A DNA stretch of 64,000 nt from Chaetoderma sp. LZ-2023a (GCA_034401795.1 CM067374.1:137296508-137360507); one strand, 5' to 3'; positions 32,901 to 43,527 are shown, numbered from the stretch's first letter. Notes: generated from the letters alone by a model not told the origin. Made by a program: numbers and translations.

Positions 32901-33137
32901 CACGCCCAGATCCTCGCGCACCACGCCCCGCCCCGCGCGCACCTCGGTGCGCGGGCGGCTGCCTGGCTGACGGCGCCTGAGGAACCTGCGCCCCCCTCGC
33001 TGCTGGCCGAATCGCACGCGGCCGAGGCCGACGCTGCGACGGTGGCTGGCCTCTGACTTGGCCAGCACCACCTCGAGCCTGCAGGGGACGATACGCAGGG
33101 GGCGCGGCGCGAACGTTAGCACGACGCAGCACCTCAA
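29913..33137 (-). CDS. DIRS RT, RNase H and tyrosine recombinase reading frame
   Basis: One frame runs from 33137 with a single amber TAG at 32688-32690 (GYHPE|TAG|MTGPP). Before the TAG lies GPVGGRLADHMQEW, the usual start of DIRS RTs. After it: RPILNLKPLNKFIETPSFKM, SIDLKDAYFHIPI, FGISTAPRVFTRV, catalytic YIDD (32178-32189), then RNase H with VTVYTDAS, LLELRAV and RSDNSTVV. At the far end the recombinase shows ARRRSEIHAL (Arg), AHSVRG (His-x2-Arg) and FTDHYLRD (Tyr), the R-H-R-Y set. Between about 31410 and 30870 the family text lies in the +1 frame instead, though this frame stays open. Confidence 0.88.
30752..31402 (-). CDS. DIRS region between RNase H and recombinase, in the +1 frame
   Basis: Reads VHIPGRLNLLADSLSRRMSV, NIDLFATKKNAKMTTYVSPI, PDPSAFATDALAISWGRMYA and VLLIAPDWPSRSWYTDLLDL. 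These are typical of DIRS polyproteins right after RNase H, so this frame is the real one here. It overlaps the recombinase frame until its stop at 30752. Joining it to the RT frame needs one +1 shift near 31400-31412. Confidence 0.85.
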   Translation of the reverse strand: MKAVHIPGRLNLLADSLSRRMSVLPTEWQLNQCVADRLFDHWGKPNIDLFATKKNAKMTTYVSPIPDPSAFATDALAISWGRMYAYAFPPAILIPKILQKIRQEECQVLLIAPDWPSRSWYTDLLDLLVCNPVPLPLMDDIIFQGKVLHNNPSMFRLTAWMLSRNLELRRAFLSKQPCLWPKPGGGQPPEHIIIKSTDLQNGAQKDVLIQWIHLFK

Positions 33138-34902
33138 ACTGCTCGCGCAGCGCCCTCTGGTTATTCACCAGGGTGACCGTCTCCTGGAGGTGTCGACATC
33201 CCTCACCTCCAAAAAGACCAGGACCCGTCATAGGCGTACGCAGTAGCCTATTGTACAGGTCCTGAGACGGGCACAGATTGTCCAGGGCAAACGTGCGTCT
33301 TGCCCGGACACTCCTGGTCACCGCCCGAGTCATACAGTCCAGCGCCAGGTTAATACCATCCTGGATGGCTCGCTGGACCGTGACCGGACTTGGCTGGCGC
33401 GATGCGGATGCCGTTACTACCCCCTGTAACAGCTGGGAGACGTGGGACAGAGCGGCAATCGAAGCCCTCCCACTCTCCTCCGCATCACGCAACGCGGTAT
33501 TCGCCGAACGCAACGCGTTCGAGCACAAGACCCCCGTGTCAGAACGGGAGCCTGGCCGCGCATCCTCACCCAAAGCCGCGCGGTCATCCACGCTGGGCTT
33601 GGGTACCACACCGTACCGCTGGTAATCCAGGGGCACGATGCGACAACGCCTGGCCACCTCGCGAGGGGCCTTCGCGAGACGTCCACTCGACTTAATGGAC
33701 GACTCCGCCGCCTCGAACATGTCAACGACATGCTCCGCCAGCGGCAGAGAAGGCATAGCGTTAGCAGTCGGTTTCCCAGCTAACCACGGCCTGTGGTCAC
33801 GCTGGCTAGCCGACTGCTCCACGGGCAGATCAGGCCTAACGCTCACCAACCACTGGCAAGCGTCAGACCAATCCTCCTCCGTGGCTAACTGCGAGCGCTC
33901 TACAAGACGGGGGCCTTCGTCTTCCTCCTGAGCGCAAGCAGCAGAGCTTGACGGCGGGTACGCTGATACACCTGGCAAGCCAGGGAAAACATGCGGGCCT
34001 GACAGCACCGGCATGACAATATCACTGGTTTGACCAGGAGCAGGTGCCGTGGCAGAGCGCGGGGCACATACCGCCCCACCACGGGCCCGGCCAGCACCAG
34101 CAACACCCTCGGCAAGCCGAGGTATGCGGTACCGCTGGCCATCAGCAGCGCCCTGGGCCACCACCTGAGCCGCGGACTCTACTCCAGGGTGAGTAAAACC
34201 GTGGAAGAAGCCGCCTGTATTCCCCGCGAGGGGTGCACAAACGTCTTCATCCATGTCCACGTCGTCAGACGGCGACCCTAGCAGGTAATCCTCATCACCC
34301 TGGTCAGAAAGATTAGACCCCGGGTCAGCAAAGAGAGCTAACCCGGGCTGACCAGGAACGGTGCCATAGGAGGTACTGGCCACCGCGGCGTGCGGATACC
34401 CCTGGACTGATAAGCAGCCCGCGGGTTCCAGCGACAGCCGTCCACGGTCCCCTATCGGCGCGGCAATAAGCCTGCTGCCAGGGTCGTGGAACGCCCCCTC
34501 TAATGGGGCCACCTCTGAATTGTCGAACAACGGAAGCGGTCTAAGGAAAACCGATCCAGAGGCGGGGATTACCTGCTCCGAAGCCGATGATGAGGACAGT
34601 AAAGGATTTGGTCCAGGAAGCATGCCACGAAGCAACTCTGGAACCAAATCCTTTATTGTCCTCTTCATCTCTCTCAACATCTCGGTCCGGAAGGCCTCCA
34701 TATCCACCGCGGACGAGGCCTTCCCCTTACCCTTCCTACTTACAACCTCTCGTTTCCGCTTCTTCTTCTTCTCCTCCTCTACCACCTTGTCCGTCGCCTG
34801 CAAGCACAAGAATTCGGACATTAACTCGCCCCCCCAGTGCTTACATATCTCACAATTACCCGAGGGACCACAAGGGCTACATTGATAGCAAAGATGAGGC
34901 AA
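32887..34902 (-). CDS. DIRS Gag-like protein (671 aa)
   Basis: Starts MPHLCYQCSPCGPSGNCEIC with four closely spaced Cys, then a Lys/Arg run (EEEKKKKRKREVV), a predicted amphipathic stretch, a long acidic low-complexity middle (SDQGDEDYLLGSPSDDVDMD) and an Arg/Gly/Pro-rich C-terminus ending RGARGSGRGYRS. Such a basic tail suits RNA binding. It is uninterrupted and overlaps the start of the RT frame by about 250 bp in another phase. Confidence 0.8.
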   Translation of the reverse strand: MPHLCYQCSPCGPSGNCEICKHWGGELMSEFLCLQATDKVVEEEKKKKRKREVVSRKGKGKASSAVDMEAFRTEMLREMKRTIKDLVPELLRGMLPGPNPLLSSSSASEQVIPASGSVFLRPLPLFDNSEVAPLEGAFHDPGSRLIAAPIGDRGRLSLEPAGCLSVQGYPHAAVASTSYGTVPGQPGLALFADPGSNLSDQGDEDYLLGSPSDDVDMDEDVCAPLAGNTGGFFHGFTHPGVESAAQVVAQGAADGQRYRIPRLAEGVAGAGRARGGAVCAPRSATAPAPGQTSDIVMPVLSGPHVFPGLPGVSAYPPSSSAACAQEEDEGPRLVERSQLATEEDWSDACQWLVSVRPDLPVEQSASQRDHRPWLAGKPTANAMPSLPLAEHVVDMFEAAESSIKSSGRLAKAPREVARRCRIVPLDYQRYGVVPKPSVDDRAALGEDARPGSRSDTGVLCSNALRSANTALRDAEESGRASIAALSHVSQLLQGVVTASASRQPSPVTVQRAIQDGINLALDCMTRAVTRSVRARRTFALDNLCPSQDLYNRLLRTPMTGPGLFGGEGCRHLQETVTLVNNQRALREQFEVLRRANVRAAPPAYRPLQARGGAGQVRGQPPSQRRPRPRAIRPAARGAQVPQAPSARQPPAHRGARGAGRGARGSGRGYRS

Positions 34903-36040
34903 GAACTTATCATGCAGAAATCGTCCACAGGACGCGCAACCCGGTCCCTGAAACAGGGCAAAGGACGAGGAGTATGAGCAAACTAGTTAAGCTTAGACAC
35001 TCAAACCAACTCAAAGAGAAGGAAAACGATCATAAAGATCAATATACATCAGAAAACCAGCATTGCAACTTGAATTGCTGATAAATACATAGCCAGGCTG
35101 ATTATGACGTCATTAATCCCGTGACAGGAAAAAATCGATCCCAACAAACATCCAAGTGCAAGGACGAATTGTATGCTGAATGGATACGTCGACTACACAA
35201 CCATCAGATACACATAGATAACTCTTTTCTGGCAAAAATGTTAATTATCTCCCTTTGCTTACTATAATTAACATCACCACATTATCAATAACTAGATACC
35301 TGACACCTTGTATAGACAAACCATCCAACGTGACGAACCGGAGTACTCCACCACCTGCACGCCTCTTAACTCTCTCCACCTCATGGGGAAGGAATTGGAT
35401 CAAGAGGGCAAAGCGAGAAGACCTTTATACTAGGCCTCCAACTCACTGGACATAAATCATTTGGTTAGATAACCTAACAGTGTTAGTAGGAAATGGAACC
35501 ATGGTGGAGAGAAAACTAACTCTCTGCTGCTGTGATGCCACCACCTAGCATCATACAGACCTGTGGACATAAACAGAAAGAGAAATTAGCCTTAGGTAGC
35601 ACCGAGTTGACATAAACCAACTAACCAAGGCGCTTATCACGGTAAACGCGAGTCCCGGAAACACAATACACCGGGGAAAAAAACTCGCTAATTTTACTAG
35701 AAGTCACCTGATTCAAAGGTCCTAGGTCCCCCTTTGGCGAAGTGATCCTTCCTGCCATCCTAATCAGTGACTATCACTCCAAAATAACACAACCAAGTTA
35801 TGAAAACAGTTTAAGAGCAAGGAAAAGCTTTTGCACAAAAAAACATGTGTGATCTCTCTGCCAATAATCTAGCAAAGAGGAAGTGCTAGTCTGCGCATGC
35901 GCGGTGGTGGGGCTGGCATCCGCCAGACTACGCTCTGACTCCCTGCCCAGTAGGGGCACCTAACTGTTTTAATCTGAGTGTTTATTGAGTGAAAGCCAAT
36001 ATTTAGCAATATCAAAAGTATTAGGGAGGTAAGTATACTC
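34903..36040. other. 5' flank of the DIRS element and junction with CR1 copy 2
   Basis: No domain-bearing ORF. Contains 'gtctgcgcatgcgcggtggt' and 'ctgcccagtaggggcacc' near 35890-35960. One end of the DIRS element must lie here, but I could not define it. Confidence 0.4.
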
Positions 36041-36045
36041 TTGAA

Positions 36046-39000
36046 GTGAAAACACGTAGGCCTAATAGACAGACAACCCAACAGGAACAAACAACTACAA
36101 AAAATATCCTTGTAATTGGAAGTTCGACACTGAGGAAACTCAGTGGAAAATACATGTCAAATGACTGTATCAACACAACAGTTCGATCGTACAGTGGAGC
36201 ATGTATAGATGACATTACAAACCGAGTAACTGACTTCCTTAGTCCAAATCACTTTGATGCTGTAGTCATACACGTCGGTAGTAATGATATGCGTAGGCAA
36301 TCCACCACTGACATGATATATGATTATGATGGTTTAATTGACCACATCAAGGCACTAGCACCTGGCATTACCATTAGCCTATCAGCTCTCTTGCCACGAC
36401 CCACCAGCATATATGCCAATAGGAAAATTATGCAGTTCAATCACATGTTGCACTCCCTTGCCACATGGCATTCTGTAAATTTCATAGATCATAATAATCT
36501 CTTCTGCCATCCAGATGGACACATTATGCAAGAGCTTTTCCATGACCACGTACACCCAAACTACGATGGTATGAGGTTATTGTCAAATAACATTATGAGT
36601 TGCGTAGAAAGCATATTTTATTCAACTGTAGCTCAAAGCAAACCATCAAAACCTAATAATTTTTTATCCACAGCCCCCCAGGACGAGTGCGTTTGTTCAA
36701 CCATGCTAAATATTAATCCTATAAACGCAACACAAACCAACACAACAGAGTGCATGTATTTTAATCAATCTAGAACAAAAACAAACAATAATGAATGTCA
36801 AAAGAACCAATTAAAATTATCCAATCGTTTTAAGATCCTTCCAGATTTATGCAACACTACAAATCCAGCCACTGATATGGATGCTGATGGAAATTGTAAT
36901 GATAAACATAAAAACACAACAATTCAATCAAGATCAATAGCCAACAAAACAAAAACAACCAAAAGTAACAAATTGCTAAATAAGCACCGTCACAAACCGT
37001 ATATTACTAATGTTTTAGAAAAAGATTTCAAAATTATAGTTACAAATACTGACACTTTGAATGCAGATAAAATAAATGAGCTTAAGTTACGACTGGAACT
37101 TATGGACAGCAAACCAGCAATATTAGCTATCTCAAAAATCAAACCCAAGCATTTCCGATATGAAAGAGTATTAGCTGAATATAACATAAACGGCTATGAT
37201 ACTTTACCTTTGAACATATCTAAAGAGACAGAAGGCAGGGGAATGATCATTTATATAAAATCATCATTGCCATACAAACTCATAGATACTGACCTTGAAT
37301 TTTCCGAATTTATCAGCATTGGAATTGATTTTGGTGGTGGAAATAACCTGTTGTTCACATGCATTTATCGCAGCCCAAATTCAACATTAGAAAATAACAA
37401 AAATCTACAAATACTTTTAGGAGACCTAGTCCACAAGCCATTCTCCCACTGCATTATTGTTGGAGACTTCAACTTTCCATGCATCAATTGGGTAAATAAC
37501 TCAACTACAAATGGGCCAGGCCATACAGAATATGAATTTATTGAGACTGTAAGAGATTACTTCTTGTACCAACATACTACAGAACCAACAAGAGGGAGGG
37601 GAACAGATAGATCATCATGCATTGATCTACTATTTACAAATGAAGAGGGGATGGTAGATCAAATTGACATTGGCGCACCCCTTGGAAAAAGCGATCATGC
37701 ACTAATAACCTTTAAGTTTATTGCTGAAGTGACAGGCTTGCCAAAACCAAAAACAAGATATTTGTATGAGAAAGCCGATTATGAGAAAATGAAACAAATG
37801 CTTGATATGGATTGGGATGAGATGTTGAAGGATAAGGAAGTAGACGATCAGTGGCAAATTATTACATCAGAATTAAATTCGGCTATTCAGGAATGTGTAC
37901 CACAAACATGTATTAAGAGAGATTTTACAAACTTCAACAAACACAAACTCCCATTCAGTCAAAAAAATGTGTCCAAGATTCACCGCAAGCGTAGACTATG
38001 GGCAGAATATAAGCTAACAAGAAATGATACTGTGAGGATTAAATACAATAAAGTACGAAATCGAGTCCGTCAGGAAACTAGAAAAATTGTTAAGTTACAT
38101 GAGCAAAAAATTACAGAAAAAATTAAAATAAACCCAAAGAGATTCTGGACATATGTTCAAACTAAGACTAAAACTAGACTATCTATACCAGACTTATATA
38201 CTGATAACAATAAGAAAAACCTTACTACTTCTAACTGTGAAAAAGCAAATGCCGTAGCAAATTTCTTTTCTTCTGTATTCGTCTGCGAACCTGACGATAC
38301 TCTACCAGAGCTGAATAGACTATCTAGCCCGCAGCAAAATATCTTACAAATAAAGCAAAATGATATCAAAAAGAGTTTAGATAAATTAAAAATATCAGAG
38401 TCACCCGGTCCTGATGGCATCCAACCACGTATCCTAAAAGAACTTAGTAATACTTTAGCCCACACGCTCAAAATATTATTTCAAAACTCATTGAACTCCA
38501 GTACATTACCAACACCATGGAAGCAGGCCAATATTACACACATATTTAAAAAGGGAGACAGAAAAGTCACAAGCAATTATAGGCCAATAAGTCTGACAAG
38601 TGTCGTCTCCAAAGTACTTGAAGGTTTAATTAGAGACAGTATCATCCAGCATATGAAAACGAATGGCTTATTTAGTAAATGTCAATTTGGTTTCATCCCA
38701 GGTAGGTCCACCACACTGCAGTTATTGACGGTAGTGGATAAATGGTTACAAATATTGGATAGTGATGGTGGTGTGGTGGACGTTGCGTATTTTGATTTTT
38801 TAAAGGCATTTGACAAGGTTCCCCATTGTAGACTTGTACATAAACTGAATCTATATAACATCAATCCACAGATTATTAAATGGATAGAAAGCTTTTTGTC
38901 ACAGCGTAGCCAGAGAGTAATCATTAGTGATGAACCCTCTGAATGGAAATCAGTATTTAGCGGGATACCACAGGGATCAGTTTTAGGACCAGTGTTGTTT

Positions 39001-39936
39001 GTTTTATATATAAATGACTTACCTAATGTGAAAGCTAACAATAGTGAAATATACCTGTATGCGGATGACACAAAACTTTTTCATGGCATAAAATCCAATG
39101 ATGATGCTAACGAAATGCAACAAGATGTATACTTGTTAACAAAATTGACCAGTAAATGGTTACTCCAATTTAATGCTGATAAGTGTAAATCTATGCGAAT
39201 TGGCAAAATCAATTTACAAAATCATAGCTATAGTCTCGGTAAAGATGGGTCCCGTATTAATCCAAGCGAGGCTGAAAAGGATATAGGTGTTATTATTGAT
39301 GATAAACTATGTTTCGAGAAGCACATAATAGATAAAGTTAATAAAGCCAACTCCATTATGGGTGTAATAAGGCGCACATTTGTATCCCTTGACACAAACA
39401 TATTTAGAACCCTGTATACATCATTAGTGCGACCACATCTGGAATTTGCTAATCAGGTTTGGAGCCCTTATCTCAAGAAACATATAGAGCTGTTAGAAAA
39501 TGTTCAGCGAAGGGCGACAAAAAGTGTCTCGGGACTATCAAAACTAAATTATGAGACTAGGCTCAGGGTCCTTAATATACAAACTCTTGCATACCGTAGA
39601 GTACGAGGAGACATCATTGAAGCGTACAAAATTATAACCAAAAAATATGATCCAGAAGTGTGCAACCTATTTGAATTTCGATCAGACTCAAGAACCAGGG
39701 GACACAGGCTAAAACTATACAAATCCAGACCACGTTTAAACATACAAAAATACTCCTTTAAACATAGAATTGTGGACTTATGGAACAGTCTTCCGAACCA
39801 TGTTATAGAAGCAACAACCATGATATCATCTGAAACAAAATTAGATAAACTATGGGATAACCAACCCCTATACTATAACTATCTAGCTGGCAATATAAAT
39901 CCCATGTTTTATAACCAAATTGAAAAAGGAAATTAG
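36046..39936 (+). CDS. Intact SGNH esterase, APE endonuclease and reverse transcriptase in one frame (1296 aa)
   Basis: Residues about 20-205: SGNH esterase with VIGSSTLRKLSGKYM, HVGSNDMRRQ and HDHVHPNYDG, which supply Ser, Asn, Asp and His. About 320-560: endonuclease with FKIIVTNTDTLN, GDFNFPCINW and GKSDHALITF; where copy 1 has SEVKPK this copy has SKIKPK, so the metal-binding Glu is Lys. About 560-700: basic connection. About 780-1040: RT with SPGPDGIQPRIL, NYRPISLTSVVSKVLE, FDFLKAFDKVPH, GIPQGSVLGPVLFVLYINDL and YLYADDTKLF (YADD 39058-39069). Tail: FKHRIVDLWNSLPNHVIEA. In copy 1 esterase and endonuclease are separated by stops; here they are continuous. The true start is unclear because the upstream part is displaced by the DIRS element. 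Confidence 0.93.
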   Translation: MKTRRPNRQTTQQEQTTTKNILVIGSSTLRKLSGKYMSNDCINTTVRSYSGACIDDITNRVTDFLSPNHFDAVVIHVGSNDMRRQSTTDMIYDYDGLIDHIKALAPGITISLSALLPRPTSIYANRKIMQFNHMLHSLATWHSVNFIDHNNLFCHPDGHIMQELFHDHVHPNYDGMRLLSNNIMSCVESIFYSTVAQSKPSKPNNFLSTAPQDECVCSTMLNINPINATQTNTTECMYFNQSRTKTNNNECQKNQLKLSNRFKILPDLCNTTNPATDMDADGNCNDKHKNTTIQSRSIANKTKTTKSNKLLNKHRHKPYITNVLEKDFKIIVTNTDTLNADKINELKLRLELMDSKPAILAISKIKPKHFRYERVLAEYNINGYDTLPLNISKETEGRGMIIYIKSSLPYKLIDTDLEFSEFISIGIDFGGGNNLLFTCIYRSPNSTLENNKNLQILLGDLVHKPFSHCIIVGDFNFPCINWVNNSTTNGPGHTEYEFIETVRDYFLYQHTTEPTRGRGTDRSSCIDLLFTNEEGMVDQIDIGAPLGKSDHALITFKFIAEVTGLPKPKTRYLYEKADYEKMKQMLDMDWDEMLKDKEVDDQWQIITSELNSAIQECVPQTCIKRDFTNFNKHKLPFSQKNVSKIHRKRRLWAEYKLTRNDTVRIKYNKVRNRVRQETRKIVKLHEQKITEKIKINPKRFWTYVQTKTKTRLSIPDLYTDNNKKNLTTSNCEKANAVANFFSSVFVCEPDDTLPELNRLSSPQQNILQIKQNDIKKSLDKLKISESPGPDGIQPRILKELSNTLAHTLKILFQNSLNSSTLPTPWKQANITHIFKKGDRKVTSNYRPISLTSVVSKVLEGLIRDSIIQHMKTNGLFSKCQFGFIPGRSTTLQLLTVVDKWLQILDSDGGVVDVAYFDFLKAFDKVPHCRLVHKLNLYNINPQIIKWIESFLSQRSQRVIISDEPSEWKSVFSGIPQGSVLGPVLFVLYINDLPNVKANNSEIYLYADDTKLFHGIKSNDDANEMQQDVYLLTKLTSKWLLQFNADKCKSMRIGKINLQNHSYSLGKDGSRINPSEAEKDIGVIIDDKLCFEKHIIDKVNKANSIMGVIRRTFVSLDTNIFRTLYTSLVRPHLEFANQVWSPYLKKHIELLENVQRRATKSVSGLSKLNYETRLRVLNIQTLAYRRVRGDIIEAYKIITKKYDPEVCNLFEFRSDSRTRGHRLKLYKSRPRLNIQKYSFKHRIVDLWNSLPNHVIEATTMISSETKLDKLWDNQPLYYNYLAGNINPMFYNQIEKGN

Positions 39937-40236
39937 GAATCTGTCATTACATGCTTTTAGCCTTCTCACAGAAATAGAATATGATTGATGATTATGCAGA
40001 GGCTTGGCAGCGAGACAGTTAACTATATGTATATATAGGACTATAACATGTTAACCTTTAATACCTTGCTTATGTATTCAGTATTCTCATGTCCTATATT
40101 GTTGTTATATGTTATATGTAGGGGTCCACCGCCACATAGGCTCTGCCTTTGGTGGACTACCTATTGTGAAACTGTAAATGTATATTCTATATCAAAATAA
40201 ATAATCTTGAACTTGAACTTGATTGATTGATTGATT
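39937..40236 (+). repeat. 3' UTR of CR1 copy 2 with hairpin and tail
   Basis: 'gtccaccgccacataggctc' with 'ctttggtggac' makes a 7-bp stem (40134-40156), followed by 'aataaataatcttgaacttg' and (GATT)n. 3' ends with the same layout occur at 48116 and 50529. Confidence 0.85.
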
Positions 40237-41055
40237 GATATCAAAATACTAAAACTGGTAACAATGGATATTACATGTTAAATAGTTAGTCAAGTTTGTT
40301 AACACAAACAAAGCAAGATAGCACTTAATCAGGATAAGGCATTATAAGTTAAATTAGTTGCGGGTTTTTTCCAAAACACACGTACCTTTTGCCAAGAATA
40401 GTTCGGATGAAATTTTTCTTGTTCTGTATATTCCTCTGTTTTATGTAAACCGTAACCTTGGGTTCCACTATCATCATCATCATCATCTGTTGCGACGTTG
40501 GAGGCCCGTACAGTGCCTATTGTCGATCTCAAACATTTTTTCACAACACCGATGGTTGCGCAGTTTGCGAATAGTGGTTGTAGTTCTTTGTGGTTTTTTG
40601 TGGGTTTTTTAAATTTTTTACACTTTTTTGCATTTCCTTTTTGTGCGATAGGGTGTATAGTCTATTTGATTTGACATATGTACACTTTACAATGTACATA
40701 TTTACATCATATGACCGGTAGACCTAACCCACCAAGCTGACAGTGGAGGGGGTGGAGGGAGGGATAATGAGCCAAATTTCAGTTAGCATTGGTGCTTGAG
40801 AAGATGCTTACTACAGCTATGCTACTACTAGACTGGTAGGACACGCCCACTGTATATCTGTGTTTGAGGAGAAACATACACGCATACTACACGTATGTAC
40901 ACATTTTTCCATATATAATGTACATGGATGACTGGCAGGTCTAGCCCACCTAGTATAACCGTTAGAATTTTTAGTTAACTCACATATATGTGACAGGTAG
41001 TGGTTATAGACATTCGACCAGTATAAATACACCAGGTGTCAGCTGTCAATGTACA
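40237..41055. other. No gene recognised; (CAT)n short tract
   Basis: Only a short 'atcatcatcatcatc' tract at 40470 and 'tgacaggtagtggttatag' type text that partly recurs near 40880. ORFs on both strands overlap and carry no domain. Confidence 0.4.
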
Positions 41056-41057
41056 TG

Positions 41058-41187
<130 letters not shown>

Positions 41188-41234
41188 GACTGGTAGGACA
41201 TGCCCACCTTGCTACAAAGCATGAGCAAATTATT

Positions 41235-41675
41235 CTACACAGAAAGGCTGCACATTCTCAAGCCACCTTCATTGGCATATCGGAGACACCATGGTGATAT
41301 GATCGAAACATATATAAATATCTACATGTTAAATATAAAACCCACCTTCCAGGCTTGAATTAAAAACCTCTCAAGAAACACGTGGGCACAGTCTCAAATT
41401 AATAAAGCGCTGCTATAATATGTAATCATCCCTTCGTCTTCACGTCTTCAGTAACAGAGTGGTAAATTACTGGAATTCACTTACGGAAGACGTAGTTCAA
41501 GCACCGTCCTTGAACTGTTTCAAAAATCGTCTTGACAAGCTCTGGTCATGTCATTTGTACAGTACTGTTTTTTCTGGACTACCACTGTACATAAGATACT
41601 TCGGCAGTCGACAGAGATTCACACTAACACATGAAATGCACAAGAAGCCTAAGGCTTAAGTCTTGAAAACACGAC

Positions 41676-41716
<41 letters not shown>
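41235..41716 (+). pseudogene. CR1-like RT C-terminus with (GAT)n tail
   Basis: LHILKPPSLAYRRHHGDMIE, TRGHSLKLIK, then NRVVNYWNSLTEDVVQAPSL and FKNRLDKLWSCH; the last is the usual end of these RTs. Frames are broken near 41420. The tail is (GAT)n at 41670-41716. The (CTA)n tract lies directly at its truncated 5' side. Confidence 0.85.
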
Positions 41717-41717
<1 letters not shown>

Positions 41718-42535
41718 ACCAAATCTCATTGCATTTATAGATTTAGATGCAGTGCCGGATTAAGCCTTACCAGGGCCGGGGGAGGGGGGCAAAGCATATT
41801 TGTGGAGTTGAGTGGAAGCGAAAGGCAGAACCTAAGGGTGTGGTGGGGTGGGACTGGCCCTGGAAAATTTTGAAATCTAGATGCTCGCAGATGGCATCTC
41901 CTGCATTTCCATAGGTAAATATGGACCATCAGTTGGCTGTTAAATTACGTTTTATCCATTTAATTTCTTTTTCTTTGTTCAGGGTATTTTTTTAGCCATT
42001 CAGTTGTGAAAACATGACTGGATAAAAAACTGATTGAACAAAAAAATGAAATCAAATAGCTAAAAATAAAAGAATTTATATATTTTTATATAAAATATTT
42101 ACCTCGGGAAGTGCAAGTGGTGCCATCTGATAGCATTGAGAAGATAAAAAAATAATATTAATCTGTAGTACAATCATGAACCATCAGACTCCAGAACATC
42201 AGAAAAGTAAAAAAAAACCAAACACTCCTTAATAAGAATAATACTGAAACAATATATAATGGACAAATAAGACAATAAGCACCCCCCCCCCACACGCACG
42301 CACGCACGCACGCACACACACACCTTACAACATGGAGCCACATATGGTTATATGGTCATACTGTCACATAAGGTGATATCATACATATTCCAAAGCCGTA
42401 TGATTGTCTTGAAATTCAGATTTGATGGCTTCAGGGTTCAAAGGATCATAATTTTCCATGACTTCTTCATGACTTATGAGAAAAAGTTTTAGCTAAGGGG
42501 AGAGGTGGGGGAGGGGGGGGGGTTGGCTGGGCCAC
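41717..42535. other. No gene; low-complexity tracts
   Basis: Contains 'gtgccggattaagccttacc', a poly-C run and (ACGC)n at 42280-42320, and G-rich text at 42500-42525. No supported gene. Confidence 0.4.
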
Positions 42536-42678
42536 TCGGGTCACCCCATTGTATCCGCCACTGAGTCTTATTGTCCATTAAAAATTATGGAATATACAAT
42601 TGTGTGTGGATGTATGCCCACTCTGTCCTATGGTGTGTTATACAAACGAGCATAGAGTGGGGGCATACATGCCTATCT
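42536..42678 (+). repeat. 143-bp repeat, identical to 29317-29459
   Basis: Perfect match to the first copy and same orientation. It is followed by an imperfect hairpin (42712-42811: 'ttatgcaatttctctctttt' with 'aaaaagagaaactgcataaa'). Confidence 0.95.
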
Positions 42679-42711
42679 TTTTATTTTATACTACAAATCG
42701 CAAGTTTGTAC

Positions 42712-42811
42712 CATATCCAGTTATGCAATTTCTCTCTTTTCAAACGAAAATAGCTCTCTGGACATGATGTCCAGACAGCTATTCTCGTTTGTAAAAAGAG
42801 AAACTGCATAA
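42712..42811. repeat. Hairpin, separate family
   Basis: Arms 'gcaatttctctcttttcaaacg' and 'cgtttgtaaaaagagaaactgc' with the centre 'agctctctggacatgatgtccagacagct', itself palindromic. Confidence 0.7.
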
Positions 42812-43525
42812 AGCACATCATTCATTCCCCAAAAAAAATTTGATAGAAGAAATTGGGGACTGGTCAAAATCTGGGGCCGGGGGCAATGTGCCTGCTGCCC
42901 CGCCCCTATTATAATCCACTACTGTTTAGCTGATCACGAGAAATCTGGTGGTGATGGCCCCATCTGATTCATTACCGTCTTCCAGAGGCACACTAACACA
43001 TGTAACCAAATCCCATTGTATTTATAAACTGAACTGACCAATCAATAGTGGATTTATAAAATTCAATCGTCTGATGTAATGTAATGCTAAGTTTGATTGG
43101 ATAAAATGCCCGTAATGCGTGTGTATTTAGCGATCGAAAACTGGTGCTGTTAAAACCATCCAGATGGCGCATAGGTTTGCACGTCTGCTTATTGAAAAAC
43201 GTCCATACAGCTGTTAGGTTTATTTGTACACATTTTGCGTGGCGTCCAGACAGCACCTAGGTTCCTTATGGTTAAATTGGGCAGCACTTATAAATTTCGA
43301 GGATAAACCATTCTGAGCTGGTCAATGCTGAATCTTTTCGGATTGGGTAGACTGGTGGCACCTGATTTAACTCATACAGTAGCAGCTTTCAGGCTGGCTA
43401 TAGTCCTAGCATATCCAGATATTACACAAATAAAGGGAAATAAGAGAATGGAGCAGACGCGTCGAAAGTGTCTAATCTAATCCTTTTTCTCAGCTAGCAG
43501 CTAGATCTCATATTTACTCTGTACC
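42812..43525. other. No gene recognised
   Basis: ORFs without domains; 'ggggccgggggcaatgtgcc' resembles dispersed text at 41776. Confidence 0.4.
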
Positions 43526-43527
43526 TT

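Larger units (their letters stand above)
29600..35950 (-). mobile_element. DIRS-type tyrosine-recombinase retrotransposon (ends approximate)
   Basis: Gag-like ORF, then RT and RNase H, a conserved post-RNase-H region and a tyrosine recombinase, all on the minus strand. The composition is clearly more GC-rich (32.7-34.6 kb) than the host element. DIRS elements integrate by recombination and leave no target duplication, which agrees with my not finding one. Terminal repeats were not resolved. Confidence 0.88.
28753..40236 (+). mobile_element. CR1-like non-LTR retrotransposon, copy 2, interrupted by a DIRS element
   Basis: PHD-bearing ORF1 start at 28753, foreign DNA from about 29264 to 36040, then an intact 1296-codon ORF and a 300-bp 3' UTR ending in 'aataaataatcttgaacttg' repeats and (GATT)n. 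About 1 kb of ORF1 linker present in copy 1 (22251-23260) is missing here, so deletion went with the insertion or the two copies belong to different subfamilies. Confidence 0.88.

Noticed and set aside
33417-34281. Several plus-strand ORFs across the DIRS Gag
   Set aside because: Opposite-strand shadows in GC-rich DNA without motifs.
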